From Clavibacter sp. VKM Ac-2872 (lineage in GTDB: Bacteria > Actinomycetota > Actinomycetes > Actinomycetales > Microbacteriaceae): a stretch of DNA of 64,000 bases. This document shows positions 1 to 7,472 of this stretch, in pieces (the stretch's first letter is position 1; the number at the start of each line of letters is the position of its first letter). Made by a program: the position numbers and the translations under genes. The notes below the pieces were generated by a model, which saw nothing but the letters and a program-made list of their open reading frames with translations, made no database searches and had not been told where the DNA came from. Location: contig NZ_JADKRR010000004.1 in the NCBI RefSeq assembly GCF_015351105.1, positions 228,085 to 292,084 of the forward strand, in the 5' to 3' direction.

Positions 1-347
1 ACGAGCTCGTAGCCGCCGCCGTCGACGAAGACGCCCTTGTCGGCGTGGACGATGACGAAGGCCCCGAGCAGGTTGAGGACGTTGAGGGCCGCGACCACGG
101 GGGTCAGGAGGCCGATGATCAGCGCGGCGCCGCCGACGGTCTCGACCGTCGCGGCGAAGACCGCCGCCGCGGCCGGGATCGGGATGCCCATCTGCGTGAA
201 GGAGGCGGCGGTGCCGTCGAGCGTGTAGTCGAGGAACTTCTGCAGTCCGTGCGCCATGAGGATGAAGCCGATCGCCACGCGGGCGATGAGCAGGGCGGCG
301 TCCTGGAGGACGGGCGACGTGCGGGCGGGGTGGAGCAGCGTGCGCAT
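1..347 (-). CDS. DoxX family membrane protein (partial, runs off the window edge)
   Basis: Reading leftwards, 115 codons are visible before the window ends. The protein starts MRTLLHPART and has a hydrophobic helix containing LIARVAIGFILMAHGLQK, the typical first helix of DoxX/MauE-type proteins, followed by two more hydrophobic stretches rich in Ala, Val and Gly. DoxX proteins are small four-helix membrane proteins linked to redox or thiol stress, often with poorly defined roles. The ATG is preceded by GGAGAA at a suitable distance. The C-terminus lies outside the window, so total length is unknown. The family call rests on the first helix and overall hydropathy. Confidence 0.75.
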   Translation of the reverse strand, partial: MRTLLHPARTSPVLQDAALLIARVAIGFILMAHGLQKFLDYTLDGTAASFTQMGIPIPAAAAVFAATVETVGGAALIIGLLTPVVAALNVLNLLGAFVIVHADKGVFVDGGGYEL

Positions 348-727
348 GCGGGGTTCTCCTTCTGTTCGGTGGTGAGGGTCGACGTGCGGATGCGTGGTCG
401 AGCGGTCCGGCGCGCGGGCACGGTGTCGGCGGGAGGGCGCGCGATCGTGCGCGCGAGCACCGGGATCCGGGCGGCATCGAGGGGCCGGCGAGGCGGGGCG
501 GAGGCATCCGGTGCGGTCTCCCCGGGCGTCCGCCGCGCCCGCGTGGTGCGCGAGGATCGACGGCGGAAGACCCGGCCGGCCCGCCGTCGAGCGACGGGTC
601 CGTCCGGCGCCGTGGCGCCCGGCGCTCATTCGTTGAGCGTTCAACCAACGTAGGGGCGTGCGTCGAGGGGAGTCAAATCCCGCCGCGGGCAGACGGGGGC
701 CCGCGCCCGCCGTGCCAGCATGGATGC
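348..727. other. Gene-free stretch with a possible promoter and operator for the DoxX gene
   Basis: No convincing gene lies here. On the minus strand a TANNNT hexamer (TACGTT, 652-647) is followed at once by the inverted repeat GTTGA-GCGT-TCAAC, which suggests a promoter with a repressor site but leaves an untranslated leader of about 290 bases before the DoxX start. The intervening bases are open in the DoxX frame, but the predicted peptide is Arg/Pro/His-rich and does not look like protein. Confidence 0.3.
632..645. promoter_or_regulatory. Inverted repeat GTTGA-N4-TCAAC, possible operator
   Basis: A perfect 5-base inverted repeat with a 4-base spacer sits just downstream of a minus-strand TACGTT hexamer. 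This geometry fits a TetR- or MarR-type operator over a transcription start. No regulator gene is adjacent inside the window. Confidence 0.3.
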
Positions 728-883
728 GTGCCCGTCGTCGAGTCCCGTCGCATCGTCCCCGTCCCGCCGGAGGTGGCGTTCGCGATCTCGCGGACGCAGG
801 GGGAGACCCGGAAGCGGTGGGATCCCGTCATCGCGCACCGGCACCTCACGGCGCTGGGCGCGGACGCGCCCGACGTGGGCTGA
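728..883 (+). pseudogene. SRPBCC (polyketide cyclase-like) N-terminal remnant
   Basis: A GTG-started frame encodes about 51 residues beginning MPVVESRRIVPVPPEVAFAI and including the stretch RKRWDPVI. In the SRPBCC/START family the first beta strand, the PP-x-VF helix and an RWDP-type motif come in this order, so this looks like the first third of such a protein. It then hits TGA, where family members run on for another 90-100 residues. The next frame (from 887) is in the same reading frame but encodes membrane helices, not the rest of an SRPBCC fold. I read it as a truncated remnant. A genuine short protein is possible. Confidence 0.35.
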
Positions 884-886
884 CCC

Positions 887-1219
887 GTGTTCCTGCGGAG
901 CCGGTCGCGGGGGCGCGAGACCTGGGGCTACGTGATCCTCGGCCTCTTCCTCTGCCTGACGTCGGTGCTGGGCCTCACGGGCGTCCTCGGCGAGCTCACC
1001 ACCTCGCGCGGATCCGCTCTCGTGCTGTTCGGGGTGCCGCTCGGGCTCATGTCGATCGGCGTCGGCGTGGCGAATGCGCTCCGCGGCTGGAGCGACCCGG
1101 GCGACGAGGAGGTCGAGGACCCCGCGCCCGTCGGCGACCGGGCCGGCCTCCCGCGCGAAGGCGAGGGTGGCGGCGGGGTCGAGGACGAGCGCCGCCCGGA
1201 TGGGATGATCGACCGGTGA
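887..1219 (+). CDS. Small membrane protein with two helices and acidic tail
   Basis: The 110-residue product has two predicted membrane segments (roughly residues 14-34 and 43-66) and a hydrophilic C-terminal tail rich in Glu, Asp, Gly and Arg. I do not recognise the family. The GTG start follows the TGA of the SRPBCC remnant by three bases and is in the same frame. The stop overlaps the GTG start of rsmI (GTGA), so translation is probably coupled to rsmI. No enzymatic motif is visible. Confidence 0.6.
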   Translation: MFLRSRSRGRETWGYVILGLFLCLTSVLGLTGVLGELTTSRGSALVLFGVPLGLMSIGVGVANALRGWSDPGDEEVEDPAPVGDRAGLPREGEGGGGVEDERRPDGMIDR

Positions 1220-2031
1220 TCATCCTCGGCGCGACCCCCATCGGCAACCTGGGCGACGCGTCGCGGCGGCTCGTGGAGGCGCTGTCCTCCGCCACGGTGA
1301 TCGCCGCCGAGGACACCCGCACCACCATCCGCCTGCTCGGCGCGCTCGGCGTCGAGAACCGGCCGCGCCTCATCGCGCTGCACGACCACAACGAGCAGGA
1401 GCGCTCGGCCGACCTCGTCGAGCTGGCCCGCGAGACAGACGTCCTCGTGCTGTCGGACGCCGGCATGCCCGCGATCTCCGACCCCGGCTTCCACCTCGTG
1501 GAGGCGGCGGCCGCCGCGGGCGTCCGCGTCACGGTGATCCCCGGCCCCAGTGCTGTGCTCAGTGCGCTCGCCGTCTCCGGCCTCCCCACCGACCGCTTCA
1601 CGTTCGAGGGATTCCTGCCGCGCAAGGGCGGCGACCGGCGCCGGGTGCTCCGCGAGCTCGTGCGCGAGCGCCGCACCATGGTCTTCTTCGAGTCGCCGAA
1701 CCGGCTGCAGGCGTCGCTCGAGGACGTCGTCGCCGAGTGGGGCCCGGATCGCCGGCTAGTCGTGTGCCGCGAGCTCACGAAGCTGTACGAGGAGGTGCGC
1801 CGCGGATCCGCCGCCGAGCTCGCCGCCTGGGCCGCCGAGGGCGTGCGCGGCGAGATCGTCGTGGTCGCGGAGGGCGCCGCGGCGCTGGAGATCGACCTCG
1901 CGACCGGCGTGACGCAGGTGCTCGAGCTGGTGGGCGACGGCGCGCGCCTCAAGGACGCGGCCGGCACCATCGCGGAGGCGACGGGCCTCGGCAAGCGGGA
2001 TCTGTACCAGGCGGCGCTGCAGGCCCGGTGA
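1216..2031 (+). CDS. rsmI: 16S rRNA (cytidine(1402)-2'-O)-methyltransferase RsmI
   Basis: The 271-residue protein opens with VIILGATPIGNLGD, the hallmark start of RsmI, and keeps the tetrapyrrole-methylase-fold motifs AAEDTRTT, LSDAGMPAISDPG and IPGPSAVLSAL. RsmI uses S-adenosylmethionine to methylate the ribose 2'-OH of C1402 in the decoding centre of 16S rRNA and acts in the cytoplasm. The length is usual for the family. The GTG start overlaps the stop of the upstream small membrane protein, and the N-terminal beta strand begins right at it, so no earlier start is needed. A long hairpin follows the stop. Confidence 0.97.
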   Translation: MIILGATPIGNLGDASRRLVEALSSATVIAAEDTRTTIRLLGALGVENRPRLIALHDHNEQERSADLVELARETDVLVLSDAGMPAISDPGFHLVEAAAAAGVRVTVIPGPSAVLSALAVSGLPTDRFTFEGFLPRKGGDRRRVLRELVRERRTMVFFESPNRLQASLEDVVAEWGPDRRLVVCRELTKLYEEVRRGSAAELAAWAAEGVRGEIVVVAEGAAALEIDLATGVTQVLELVGDGARLKDAAGTIAEATGLGKRDLYQAALQAR

Positions 2032-2068
2032 CGCGCGCGGGTCGCGTGGTCGGCGCTGTTCCGCAGGC

Positions 2069-2114
2069 GACTCCGCCCCGGTCCCGCCGTGCACGACGGG
2101 ACCGGGGCGGAGTC
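2069..2114. terminator. Bidirectional hairpin terminator between rsmI and the convergent secreted-protein gene
   Basis: Two 18-base arms (2069-2086 and 2097-2114) pair perfectly around a 10-base loop. It lies between the ends of two convergent genes, so it can serve both. No long T run follows, as is usual in this GC range. Confidence 0.75.
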
Positions 2115-2140
2115 GAGCGCTGCCTTCGTCGGCAGTGCGG

Positions 2141-2842
2141 TCAGTTGCCGCAGTGGCTGTTCCAGAAGTCGGGGATCTTGACGTAGAACGTCCTCTCGCC
2201 ATACGCCAGGCACTTGATCCCCTCCAGGCCCAGACCGGTAACGGTGAGGAAGGACATCCCCGCGACGGCTGCGCAGATGGCGGCGCCGCTGGCCGAGCAG
2301 GCGCCCAAGAGGGCCGCGAGCGTGCTCGCGCCGACCGACGAGCCGATGGCGAGGTTCTGCGCGTTGATGGGGATGGTGGCCCAGTGGCTGAGCTTGTTCC
2401 ACCAGTGCTTGTTCTCGACGAGAGGGTCGGTTGCGGGGCGTGAGCCGGTGGTGGGGGAGAGGTCCGGTGTGTTCAGGGATCCGGTGGTGCGGAGGTGGGC
2501 GAGCTCCTGCGTGGCCTGTCGGGTGAGTTCCTCCCGGCTGGGGGCCGGAGTGATGGCGGTGGCGGCGGCGGTGGAGCGAACGGCGAGGTTGACGTCCACG
2601 ATCTGCTCGATGGTGATCTTCCCGGAGATGATGTCCTGCTCGTAGGTGCCCCCGGTCACGGAGGAGGAGATCGCGGCTCGGGCCTCGGCGAGGGTCGTCT
2701 CGGAGGCGTGCGCGGGTCCGGCGATCAGGGAGCCGATGACGGCCACGAGTCCGGCGACGGCCATTCCGGGCATGATCCGCCCGGTGCGGTGCCGACGGGA
2801 GGACGCACCGGGGGATGAGGTGGGGAATGCGGATGAGGACAT
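2141..2842 (-). CDS. Secreted four-cysteine protein of unknown function, paralog A
   Basis: I do not recognise this 233-residue protein. It has an Arg-rich start, a hydrophobic core near residues 27-42 and a signal-peptidase site near AGPAHA|SE. The mature part has a conserved block (AAISSSV, GTYEQD, SGKIT, IVDVNL, about residues 57-86), a Thr/Pro linker, then an Ala/Gly-rich hydrophobic C-terminal half with Cys 182, 190, 211 and 231. The gene at 3273-3941 shares the same block and exactly the same Cys spacing (C-x7-C-x20-C-x19-C), so the two are tandem duplicates. The start was chosen for its GAAAGG ribosome site and because codons upstream turn AT-rich. A toxin, bacteriocin-like or cell-surface role is only a guess. 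Confidence 0.75.
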   Translation of the reverse strand: MSSSAFPTSSPGASSRRHRTGRIMPGMAVAGLVAVIGSLIAGPAHASETTLAEARAAISSSVTGGTYEQDIISGKITIEQIVDVNLAVRSTAAATAITPAPSREELTRQATQELAHLRTTGSLNTPDLSPTTGSRPATDPLVENKHWWNKLSHWATIPINAQNLAIGSSVGASTLAALLGACSASGAAICAAVAGMSFLTVTGLGLEGIKCLAYGERTFYVKIPDFWNSHCGN

Positions 2843-3180
2843 GACGGCCTTTCGGAGAAGGAAGCGCCACGTCGATCGACAGGGCGCAGATGCGGGATGC
2901 TGCGACCGCATATGCGCGATGAGCATAAGGGGGAACGCGGCGATTCGTGCATGCCGTGCACAGGCCCTCGAATGCATCTCCGGTCCGGCGCGCTCGTGCG
3001 AGCGGATATCAACGAGTCGTTCGGCGTTCGATATCGAGCGTGACCGAGATTCGGCTCGGCATTCCACGCGTCGTTCGCGTCGTCATCTGCGCGCATCCTC
3101 GCGTGCACGCGTGAGGTGGCAGCATCGACACGACCTGCGCACGAGGCCGTCTCGGATCGGGTGATCCGGGTGCGAGCGTG
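2843..3180. promoter_or_regulatory. AT-richer upstream region of paralog A
   Basis: This stretch has clearly lower GC than its surroundings and no plausible gene. It carries GCGGCGATTC (2937-2946) and CGAATGCATCT (2969-2979), which recur in the same order upstream of paralog B, so it is likely the duplicated promoter or leader region. Two GATATC hexamers lie near 3003 and 3030. I cannot place -10 and -35 boxes with confidence. Confidence 0.4.
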
Positions 3181-3236
3181 CCACGGGGCCTCCCGGACGA
3201 CGACGAGGGGTGTCGTCCATCCGGGAGGCCCCGTGG
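3181..3236 (-). terminator. Hairpin terminator after paralog B
   Basis: Arms of 17 bases (3181-3197 and 3220-3236) are perfectly complementary and the inner bases can pair further. It lies just downstream of the stop of the leftward paralog B gene. Confidence 0.75.
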
Positions 3237-3272
3237 CCCGCGGGGATCACCCGCGGTGGCGCGGCCGTGCGA

Positions 3273-3941
3273 TCAGTCGCCGCAGTGCGAGTCGGTGACG
3301 TCGGGGATCTTGATGTAGAGGTAGTCGTGGTGATCGGCGAGGCAGAGCGATCCCCGCACGCCGAGGGCGGCGGCGGTGGCGGTGGCCATGGTGTCCACGG
3401 CCGCGCAGAGGAAGGCGCCGAAGCTGGCGCACGCACCGGCCAGGAAGCGGAGGACGCCACCTGTGGTCCCGCCCGCGACGGCGAGCGCCAGCGCTGACAC
3501 CTTGGCCGTGCCCCAGTGCGTGAACGTGTTCCACCGGTGCTTGTCCGTGGCGACCGGGTCGGTGGCGGGGGCGGAGCCGGTGGTCGTGGTCGGCTCGGAC
3601 GTGGCCGGGTCGACGCCGGTCGCTCGGATCTGGGCGATCTCCTCGGTGGTCTCGCGCGTGAGCTCGGCGCGGCTCGGTACCGCGGTGGACGACGGTGCGG
3701 CCGACGAACGCGCATCGAGGTTCACATCGACGATGTGCTCGACGGTGATCTTCCCGGAGAGGACGTCCTGCTCGTAGGTGCCGCGGCTCACGGAGGAGGA
3801 GATCGCGGCCCGAGCGCCGTCGAGGGCGACCTCCGACGCGTGCGCGGGCGACGGGGCCACCAGAAGGGAGCCGACGACCGCGACCAGTCCGGCGATGGCG
3901 GGGACGGCCCGGCGCAGATCAGCGCGGCGAATTCCTCGCAC
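3273..3941 (-). CDS. Secreted four-cysteine protein of unknown function, paralog B
   Basis: With a GTG start at 3941 the product has 222 residues: a basic N-terminus, a hydrophobic segment and a signal-peptidase site near SPAHA|SE. It shares with paralog A the blocks AAISSSV, GTYEQD, SGKIT and IVDVNL and four cysteines (171, 179, 200, 220) in identical spacing. Both end in a KIPD-x4-SHCG tail. In-frame ATGs at 4013 and 3995 exist, but the codons between them and 3941 are AT-rich, and that DNA matches non-coding sequence upstream of paralog A, so I chose the GTG. No catalytic motif is visible. Function unknown. Confidence 0.7.
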   Translation of the reverse strand: MRGIRRADLRRAVPAIAGLVAVVGSLLVAPSPAHASEVALDGARAAISSSVSRGTYEQDVLSGKITVEHIVDVNLDARSSAAPSSTAVPSRAELTRETTEEIAQIRATGVDPATSEPTTTTGSAPATDPVATDKHRWNTFTHWGTAKVSALALAVAGGTTGGVLRFLAGACASFGAFLCAAVDTMATATAAALGVRGSLCLADHHDYLYIKIPDVTDSHCGD

Positions 3942-3959
3942 GTATTCTGCATTCTCTTC

Positions 3960-4015
3960 GCGGCGATTCCCGGCCTGCCGGGGAGCTTCGCGCATCGTCC
4001 CCGCCGAATGCATCT
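3960..4015 (-). promoter_or_regulatory. Upstream element shared by both secreted paralogs
   Basis: GCGGCGATTC (3960-3969) and CGAATGCATCT (4005-4015) match two blocks upstream of paralog A in the same order and orientation. Spacing differs (45 versus 32 bases between block starts). Either the promoter was duplicated with the gene or both are bound by one regulator. Confidence 0.4.
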
Positions 4016-4031
4016 GCAGGCGAATGCGCGG

Positions 4032-4601
4032 TCATGGGGCGGGAGCGGCGGGCGCGGACGCGCGGCGCTCGCGGAACGCGACCATGTTCATCCGGTTGCC
4101 GCACCGCACGCTGCAGAACCGCTTCGACCCGTTGCGGGAGAGGTCGACGAGCACGCCGTCGCAGTCGTCGGCGGCGCATTCGCGGAGGCGGTCGGTGGCG
4201 TCGGAGCGCACGACGTCGACGAGGGCCATGGCGGCCTCCACGAGGATCCGGTCGGCGAGCGGCGCGTCCTCCGGCGTCGCGTGCAGGTGCCAGTCGAGGG
4301 CGTCGTGCCGCACGAGCCGGGGCGCGGCGTGGTGGCGCGCGAGCAGCTCGTTGACGGGATCCACCATGGCGTCGCGGTCGAGGCCCCAGATCTCCCGCAG
4401 GCGGGAGCGGGCGCGGTGCACCTCGCGCAGCTCGCGCTCGTCGCGGTCGAAGCGGCCGGAGAAGCCGCTGCGGGTCATCAGGTCGGCGAGCTGCTCCGGG
4501 GTCGCGAGCAGGTCGTCGCCCGAGCGGGTGGCGCGCGGGGCCGTGTTGAGGATCACGGCGTCGAACGTCAGCACGTCCTCGGTGTCAGGGGTGAAAGGCA
4601 A
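4032..4601 (-). CDS. CGNR zinc-finger transcriptional regulator (ABATE domain)
   Basis: The 189-residue protein has an N-terminal ABATE-type domain (FDAVILNTAP near the start) and a C-terminal CGNR finger, with CAADDC and FCSVRCGNRMNMVAF supplying four cysteines for zinc. Such proteins are predicted DNA-binding regulators that often control an adjacent exporter or detoxifying enzyme. The start is TTG; AAGGAG lies five bases before it, which decides the start. It is transcribed divergently from an EamA exporter 73 bases away, its probable target. A minus-strand TAGACT (4627-4622) is a candidate -10. A second CGNR gene is at 37489. Confidence 0.88.
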   Translation of the reverse strand: MPFTPDTEDVLTFDAVILNTAPRATRSGDDLLATPEQLADLMTRSGFSGRFDRDERELREVHRARSRLREIWGLDRDAMVDPVNELLARHHAAPRLVRHDALDWHLHATPEDAPLADRILVEAAMALVDVVRSDATDRLRECAADDCDGVLVDLSRNGSKRFCSVRCGNRMNMVAFRERRASAPAAPAP

Positions 4602-4674
4602 GTTGACTCCTTATCCACCACGAGTCTAACGTCAGGACCGTAGGCCGCATGGCCCCTGACGAGACGAGCGCACC

Positions 4675-5637
4675 ATGGATCGACGCCACCTGACCACCGG
4701 ACTCGTACTCGCGATCGTCGCCGCCTGCTCATTCGGGTTGTCGGGCGCGTTCGTGAAGCCGCTGCTCGAGGCCGGGTGGAGCCCGGTCGCGGCTGTCGCG
4801 CTGCGGGCGCTCATCGGCGGGCTGGTCCTCGCGCCCGTCGCGCTCGTGCAGCTCGGCGGCGACCTCCGGCCCGTGCTGCGGGCGTGGCGCCGGGTGCTCG
4901 GCATGGCGCTCGTGGGCGTCGCGGGCGCGCAGGTCATGTACTTCGCGGCCATCGAGCGGATCCCCGTCGGCACGGCGATCCTCATCGAGTTCATGGCTCC
5001 GCTGCTGCTCGTGGCGGTGGCGTGGGCGATGAGCCGTCGGCGGCCCGCGGTGCCGGTGCTGCTCGGATCCGTCGCCGCGGCGGGCGGGCTCGCGCTCGTG
5101 GTGTCGCCGTCCGGCGGCGGGGCGCTCGATCCCGTCGGCCTCCTCTTCGCGCTCGGCGCGATGGTCGGCTGCGCGGGCTACTTCGCGATCGCGGCCCGCG
5201 GCGCCGACGGGCTGCCGCCGGTGGCGCTCGCGGCCGCGGGGCTGCTGGTGGCGGCGGTGCTGCTGGCGCTCGTCGGCGCGACGGGGATCCTGCCGTTCAC
5301 GGGCTCCGTCGCCGACGTCGTGATGCTGGGGAGCGTCGTGCCGTGGTGGGTGCCGATGCTCGTGGTCGGCGTGGTCGCGACGGCGCTCGCGTACGGGGCG
5401 GGGATCACGGCGGGCGCGATGCTCGGATCCCGCCTCGCGTCCTTCACGGGCCTGCTCGAGGTCGCGGCGGCCGGCGCCTGGGCGTGGATCCTGCTCGGCG
5501 AGGAGCTGACGGCGCTGCAGCTGGTGGGCGGGGTGCTCATCGTGGCCGGCATCGTCGCGGTGCGGTTCGACGCGCGGGCGGACCCGCTCCCGGTGGGCGG
5601 CGAGGCGGGCGCGGCGGCTGCTGCGGCGTCGGCCTAG
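4675..5637 (+). CDS. EamA/DMT family transporter
   Basis: The 320-residue protein has about ten hydrophobic helices arranged as two EamA repeats, the second starting near residue 150. The motif sequence PLLLVAVAW after a conserved FMAP and the LLGEEL near the end of repeat two are typical of drug/metabolite transporters of the RhtA/YdcZ type that export small metabolites or amino acids. It ends in an Ala-rich cytoplasmic tail. Substrate is unknown. The divergent CGNR gene is the likely regulator. The opposite gene at 5656 converges on it. Confidence 0.88.
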   Translation: MDRRHLTTGLVLAIVAACSFGLSGAFVKPLLEAGWSPVAAVALRALIGGLVLAPVALVQLGGDLRPVLRAWRRVLGMALVGVAGAQVMYFAAIERIPVGTAILIEFMAPLLLVAVAWAMSRRRPAVPVLLGSVAAAGGLALVVSPSGGGALDPVGLLFALGAMVGCAGYFAIAARGADGLPPVALAAAGLLVAAVLLALVGATGILPFTGSVADVVMLGSVVPWWVPMLVVGVVATALAYGAGITAGAMLGSRLASFTGLLEVAAAGAWAWILLGEELTALQLVGGVLIVAGIVAVRFDARADPLPVGGEAGAAAAAASA

Positions 5638-5640
5638 CCC

Positions 5641-5656
5641 GCGCGCGGAAGCGCGC
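5641..5656. terminator. Short hairpin between convergent genes
   Basis: GCGCGC-GGAA-GCGCGC forms a six-pair stem with a GNRA-like tetraloop exactly between two convergent genes. It is short but well placed for a bidirectional terminator. Confidence 0.45.
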
Positions 5657-6759
5657 TACGGCGCCGGCGACTCCGCCGCGTCCACCGGCTCGAGGTGGTG
5701 CAGCACGCGCTTCAGGTGCATCGCGGTGAGCACGCCCGGGCCCATCGCCCGGCCGAGCTCCTGCGCCCGCCGGTCGACCGCCTCCACGAGCAGGCGCACC
5801 TGCCGCGCCGCCTCGCCCATCGCGCGGTGGCGCTCGGGGGAATCGGGGTCGTCGAGGTCGAGCACGCCCGCGACCGCGTGGCACGCGTCGTGGACCGGCC
5901 CGGTGATCTCCCGGTCGAGGCCCAGCGCGCCCCGCTCCTGCCAGATGGTGTCCGCGAGCGCCGCGGAGATGTCGCGGACGTGGAAGACGATCTGGTCCAT
6001 CGCCTCGAGCCGGGCGTGGTCGATGCGCACGTCGCGCTTGTTGACGAGCGCGCGCGGGTTGCCCTTGCGGCTCTCGTCGGCCTCGCGGAGGTCGGCCCCC
6101 ACGGCGCGCGCGGTGCCCGCGAGGTCCTCGCTCGCGCGGATCCAGTCGGCATGCGCGGGAGGGGAGTCGGCCTCGATCGCGTCGCCGACGTCGCGCAGCC
6201 GGTCGGCCACCTCCCGCTGGAACGCGCTGATGCGCGCGCCCGCGGCCCCGCTCGACAGCTGCGGCGCGATGAGCACGTTGATGACGAGGCCCGTCACGAC
6301 GCCGACGGCCATCTGCACGAGGTAGCCGAGCGAGTACTGGTCGGCGTCCTGCCCGCCGACGATGAGCACGAACAGCGCCGCCATCGGCACGTACTCGCGG
6401 CCGGCGCCGAACCAGCCGGAGCCGGAGAGGATCACGCCGATGCCGACGATCACGGGGATCGACCACCACGAGGGGCCGGTGGTGGCGATCACGGCGGTCG
6501 CGAGCACGATGCCCGCCGCGAGGCCGAGGAGCGTCTGGAGGCCGGTGCGCGCGGATCCCATGAGCGTCGGGTACATGCTCACGAGCGCGCCGAGCGGCGC
6601 GTAGTAGGGGTACTCGTTCGCGACGCCGGGCACGAACGGCGCGACGGCCCAGGCGATCCCGACCGCGAGCGCGGTCTTGGCGGCGAGCAGCAGTCGGTCG
6701 GGGGAGACGGCGGCGCGCCAGGCGCGCGCGACCTCGAGCCGTGCGCCGTCCATCCCCAT
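5656..6759 (-). CDS. FUSC/aromatic acid exporter family membrane protein
   Basis: The 367-residue protein begins with a short cytoplasmic segment, then about five or six helices (residues 25-170) with PYYAPLGALVSM, a pattern found at the start of FUSC/ArAE proteins, followed by a roughly 190-residue cytoplasmic domain predicted to be helical. The family includes AaeB and YccS-type proteins implicated in export of aromatic acids. The substrate here is unknown. Translation likely starts on a leaderless mRNA: TAGCCT lies six bases before the ATG. A second in-frame ATG is two codons on. Confidence 0.8.
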   Translation of the reverse strand: MGMDGARLEVARAWRAAVSPDRLLLAAKTALAVGIAWAVAPFVPGVANEYPYYAPLGALVSMYPTLMGSARTGLQTLLGLAAGIVLATAVIATTGPSWWSIPVIVGIGVILSGSGWFGAGREYVPMAALFVLIVGGQDADQYSLGYLVQMAVGVVTGLVINVLIAPQLSSGAAGARISAFQREVADRLRDVGDAIEADSPPAHADWIRASEDLAGTARAVGADLREADESRKGNPRALVNKRDVRIDHARLEAMDQIVFHVRDISAALADTIWQERGALGLDREITGPVHDACHAVAGVLDLDDPDSPERHRAMGEAARQVRLLVEAVDRRAQELGRAMGPGVLTAMHLKRVLHHLEPVDAAESPAP

Positions 6760-6765
6760 GTGCCG

Positions 6766-6771
6766 AGGCTA
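6766..6771 (-). promoter_or_regulatory. Leaderless -10 (TAGCCT) for the FUSC gene
   Basis: TANNNT hexamer on the minus strand with six bases between it and the ATG at 6759, placing the transcription start at the start codon. It abuts the end of the upstream terminator hairpin. Confidence 0.55.
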
Positions 6772-6822
6772 TCGAGGCGGGGAGCGCCCGGCCGCATCCG
6801 GCGTCGCGCTCCCCGCCTCGAT
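6771..6822 (-). terminator. Hairpin terminator after the sortase gene
   Basis: Arms 6771-6787 and 6806-6822 are perfectly complementary over 17 bases with an 18-base loop. The right arm touches the sortase stop codon. It would end the phosphatase-sortase transcript. Confidence 0.8.
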
Positions 6823-7472
6823 CAGGCGCGCGTCGCCTCGATCACCATGTCGTCGCGCGACGGGCTGCCGTCCGGACGCTGCAGGCACGTGATCACGACC
6901 AGCCGGCCCGGGGTGTCCGCCCAGACCTCGGCGTCGTCCGGCAGCTGGCCCTTGGGCACCGCGCGGCGGGATCCGACGGCGTAGTCGACGCCCGCCACCT
7001 GGATCACCGCGCCCGGGGCGACGCTCGCGCTGCCCGCGGCGGCGTCGATGAGCAGGTCGCCGGGGCCCGTGCCGCCGCCGCGGACCGAGTGCATCACGAC
7101 GAACACCGTGCCCGTCGCGGCGTCCTCGGGGGCGACGCCGAGGCCGCGCACGCGGTACGCGGAGGAGAAGCCCGGGGGATCCACGACCCCGTCGACCACG
7201 TCGACCGCGCCGAGCGGCACGTCGAGCCCGACCGAGGGCGCGCGGAAGCGGCCGAGACCGGAGTCGACCGCGGTGCCGGCGCCGTCGGCGCTCGCGGCGG
7301 GTGCCGGGACGTCGGCCTGCACCGGCGCGCCCGCGAGGTCGCGGGGGAGGTCGGCCGAGACCGGCCACCCGCCCACCGCGGCGAGCGCGCCCGCGACCAC
7401 GGCCGCGGACGCGACGACGACGCCGGCGGCGGCGAGGAGCCGCCGCCGGGGCGCCGGGCGGTCCGTCGTCAC
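6822..7472 (-). CDS. Class F-type sortase
   Basis: The 216-residue protein has one N-terminal helix (residues 11-33), an extracytoplasmic Ala/Pro linker and a sortase domain. Catalytic residues fit: His128 in VFVVMHSV, Cys196 in VITCLQ and Arg206 in SRDDMVIEA. Class F sortases are single-domain enzymes of Actinobacteria that cleave a C-terminal sorting signal and join the protein to the cell wall. The GTG start overlaps the stop of the phosphatase gene by four bases (GTGA), so the two are co-translated and the phosphatase is the obvious candidate substrate. Class F versus class E cannot be settled by eye. Confidence 0.88.
   Translation of the reverse strand: MTTDRPAPRRRLLAAAGVVVASAAVVAGALAAVGGWPVSADLPRDLAGAPVQADVPAPAASADGAGTAVDSGLGRFRAPSVGLDVPLGAVDVVDGVVDPPGFSSAYRVRGLGVAPEDAATGTVFVVMHSVRGGGTGPGDLLIDAAAGSASVAPGAVIQVAGVDYAVGSRRAVPKGQLPDDAEVWADTPGRLVVITCLQRPDGSPSRDDMVIEATRA

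Noticed and set aside
348..629. In-frame N-terminal extension of the DoxX protein from an ATG at 629
   Set aside because: The extra 94 residues are Arg, Pro, His and Gly-rich without structure, and a good ribosome site lies at the 347 start.
658..700. Possible tRNA T-arm (GTCAAATCCC near 670)
   Set aside because: No matching acceptor stem, D-arm or anticodon arm within 90 bases; no tRNA found anywhere in the window by eye.
3942..4013. ATG starts at 4013 and 3995 for paralog B
   Set aside because: Codons there are AT-rich and the DNA matches non-coding upstream sequence of paralog A. The signal peptide is complete from the GTG at 3941.
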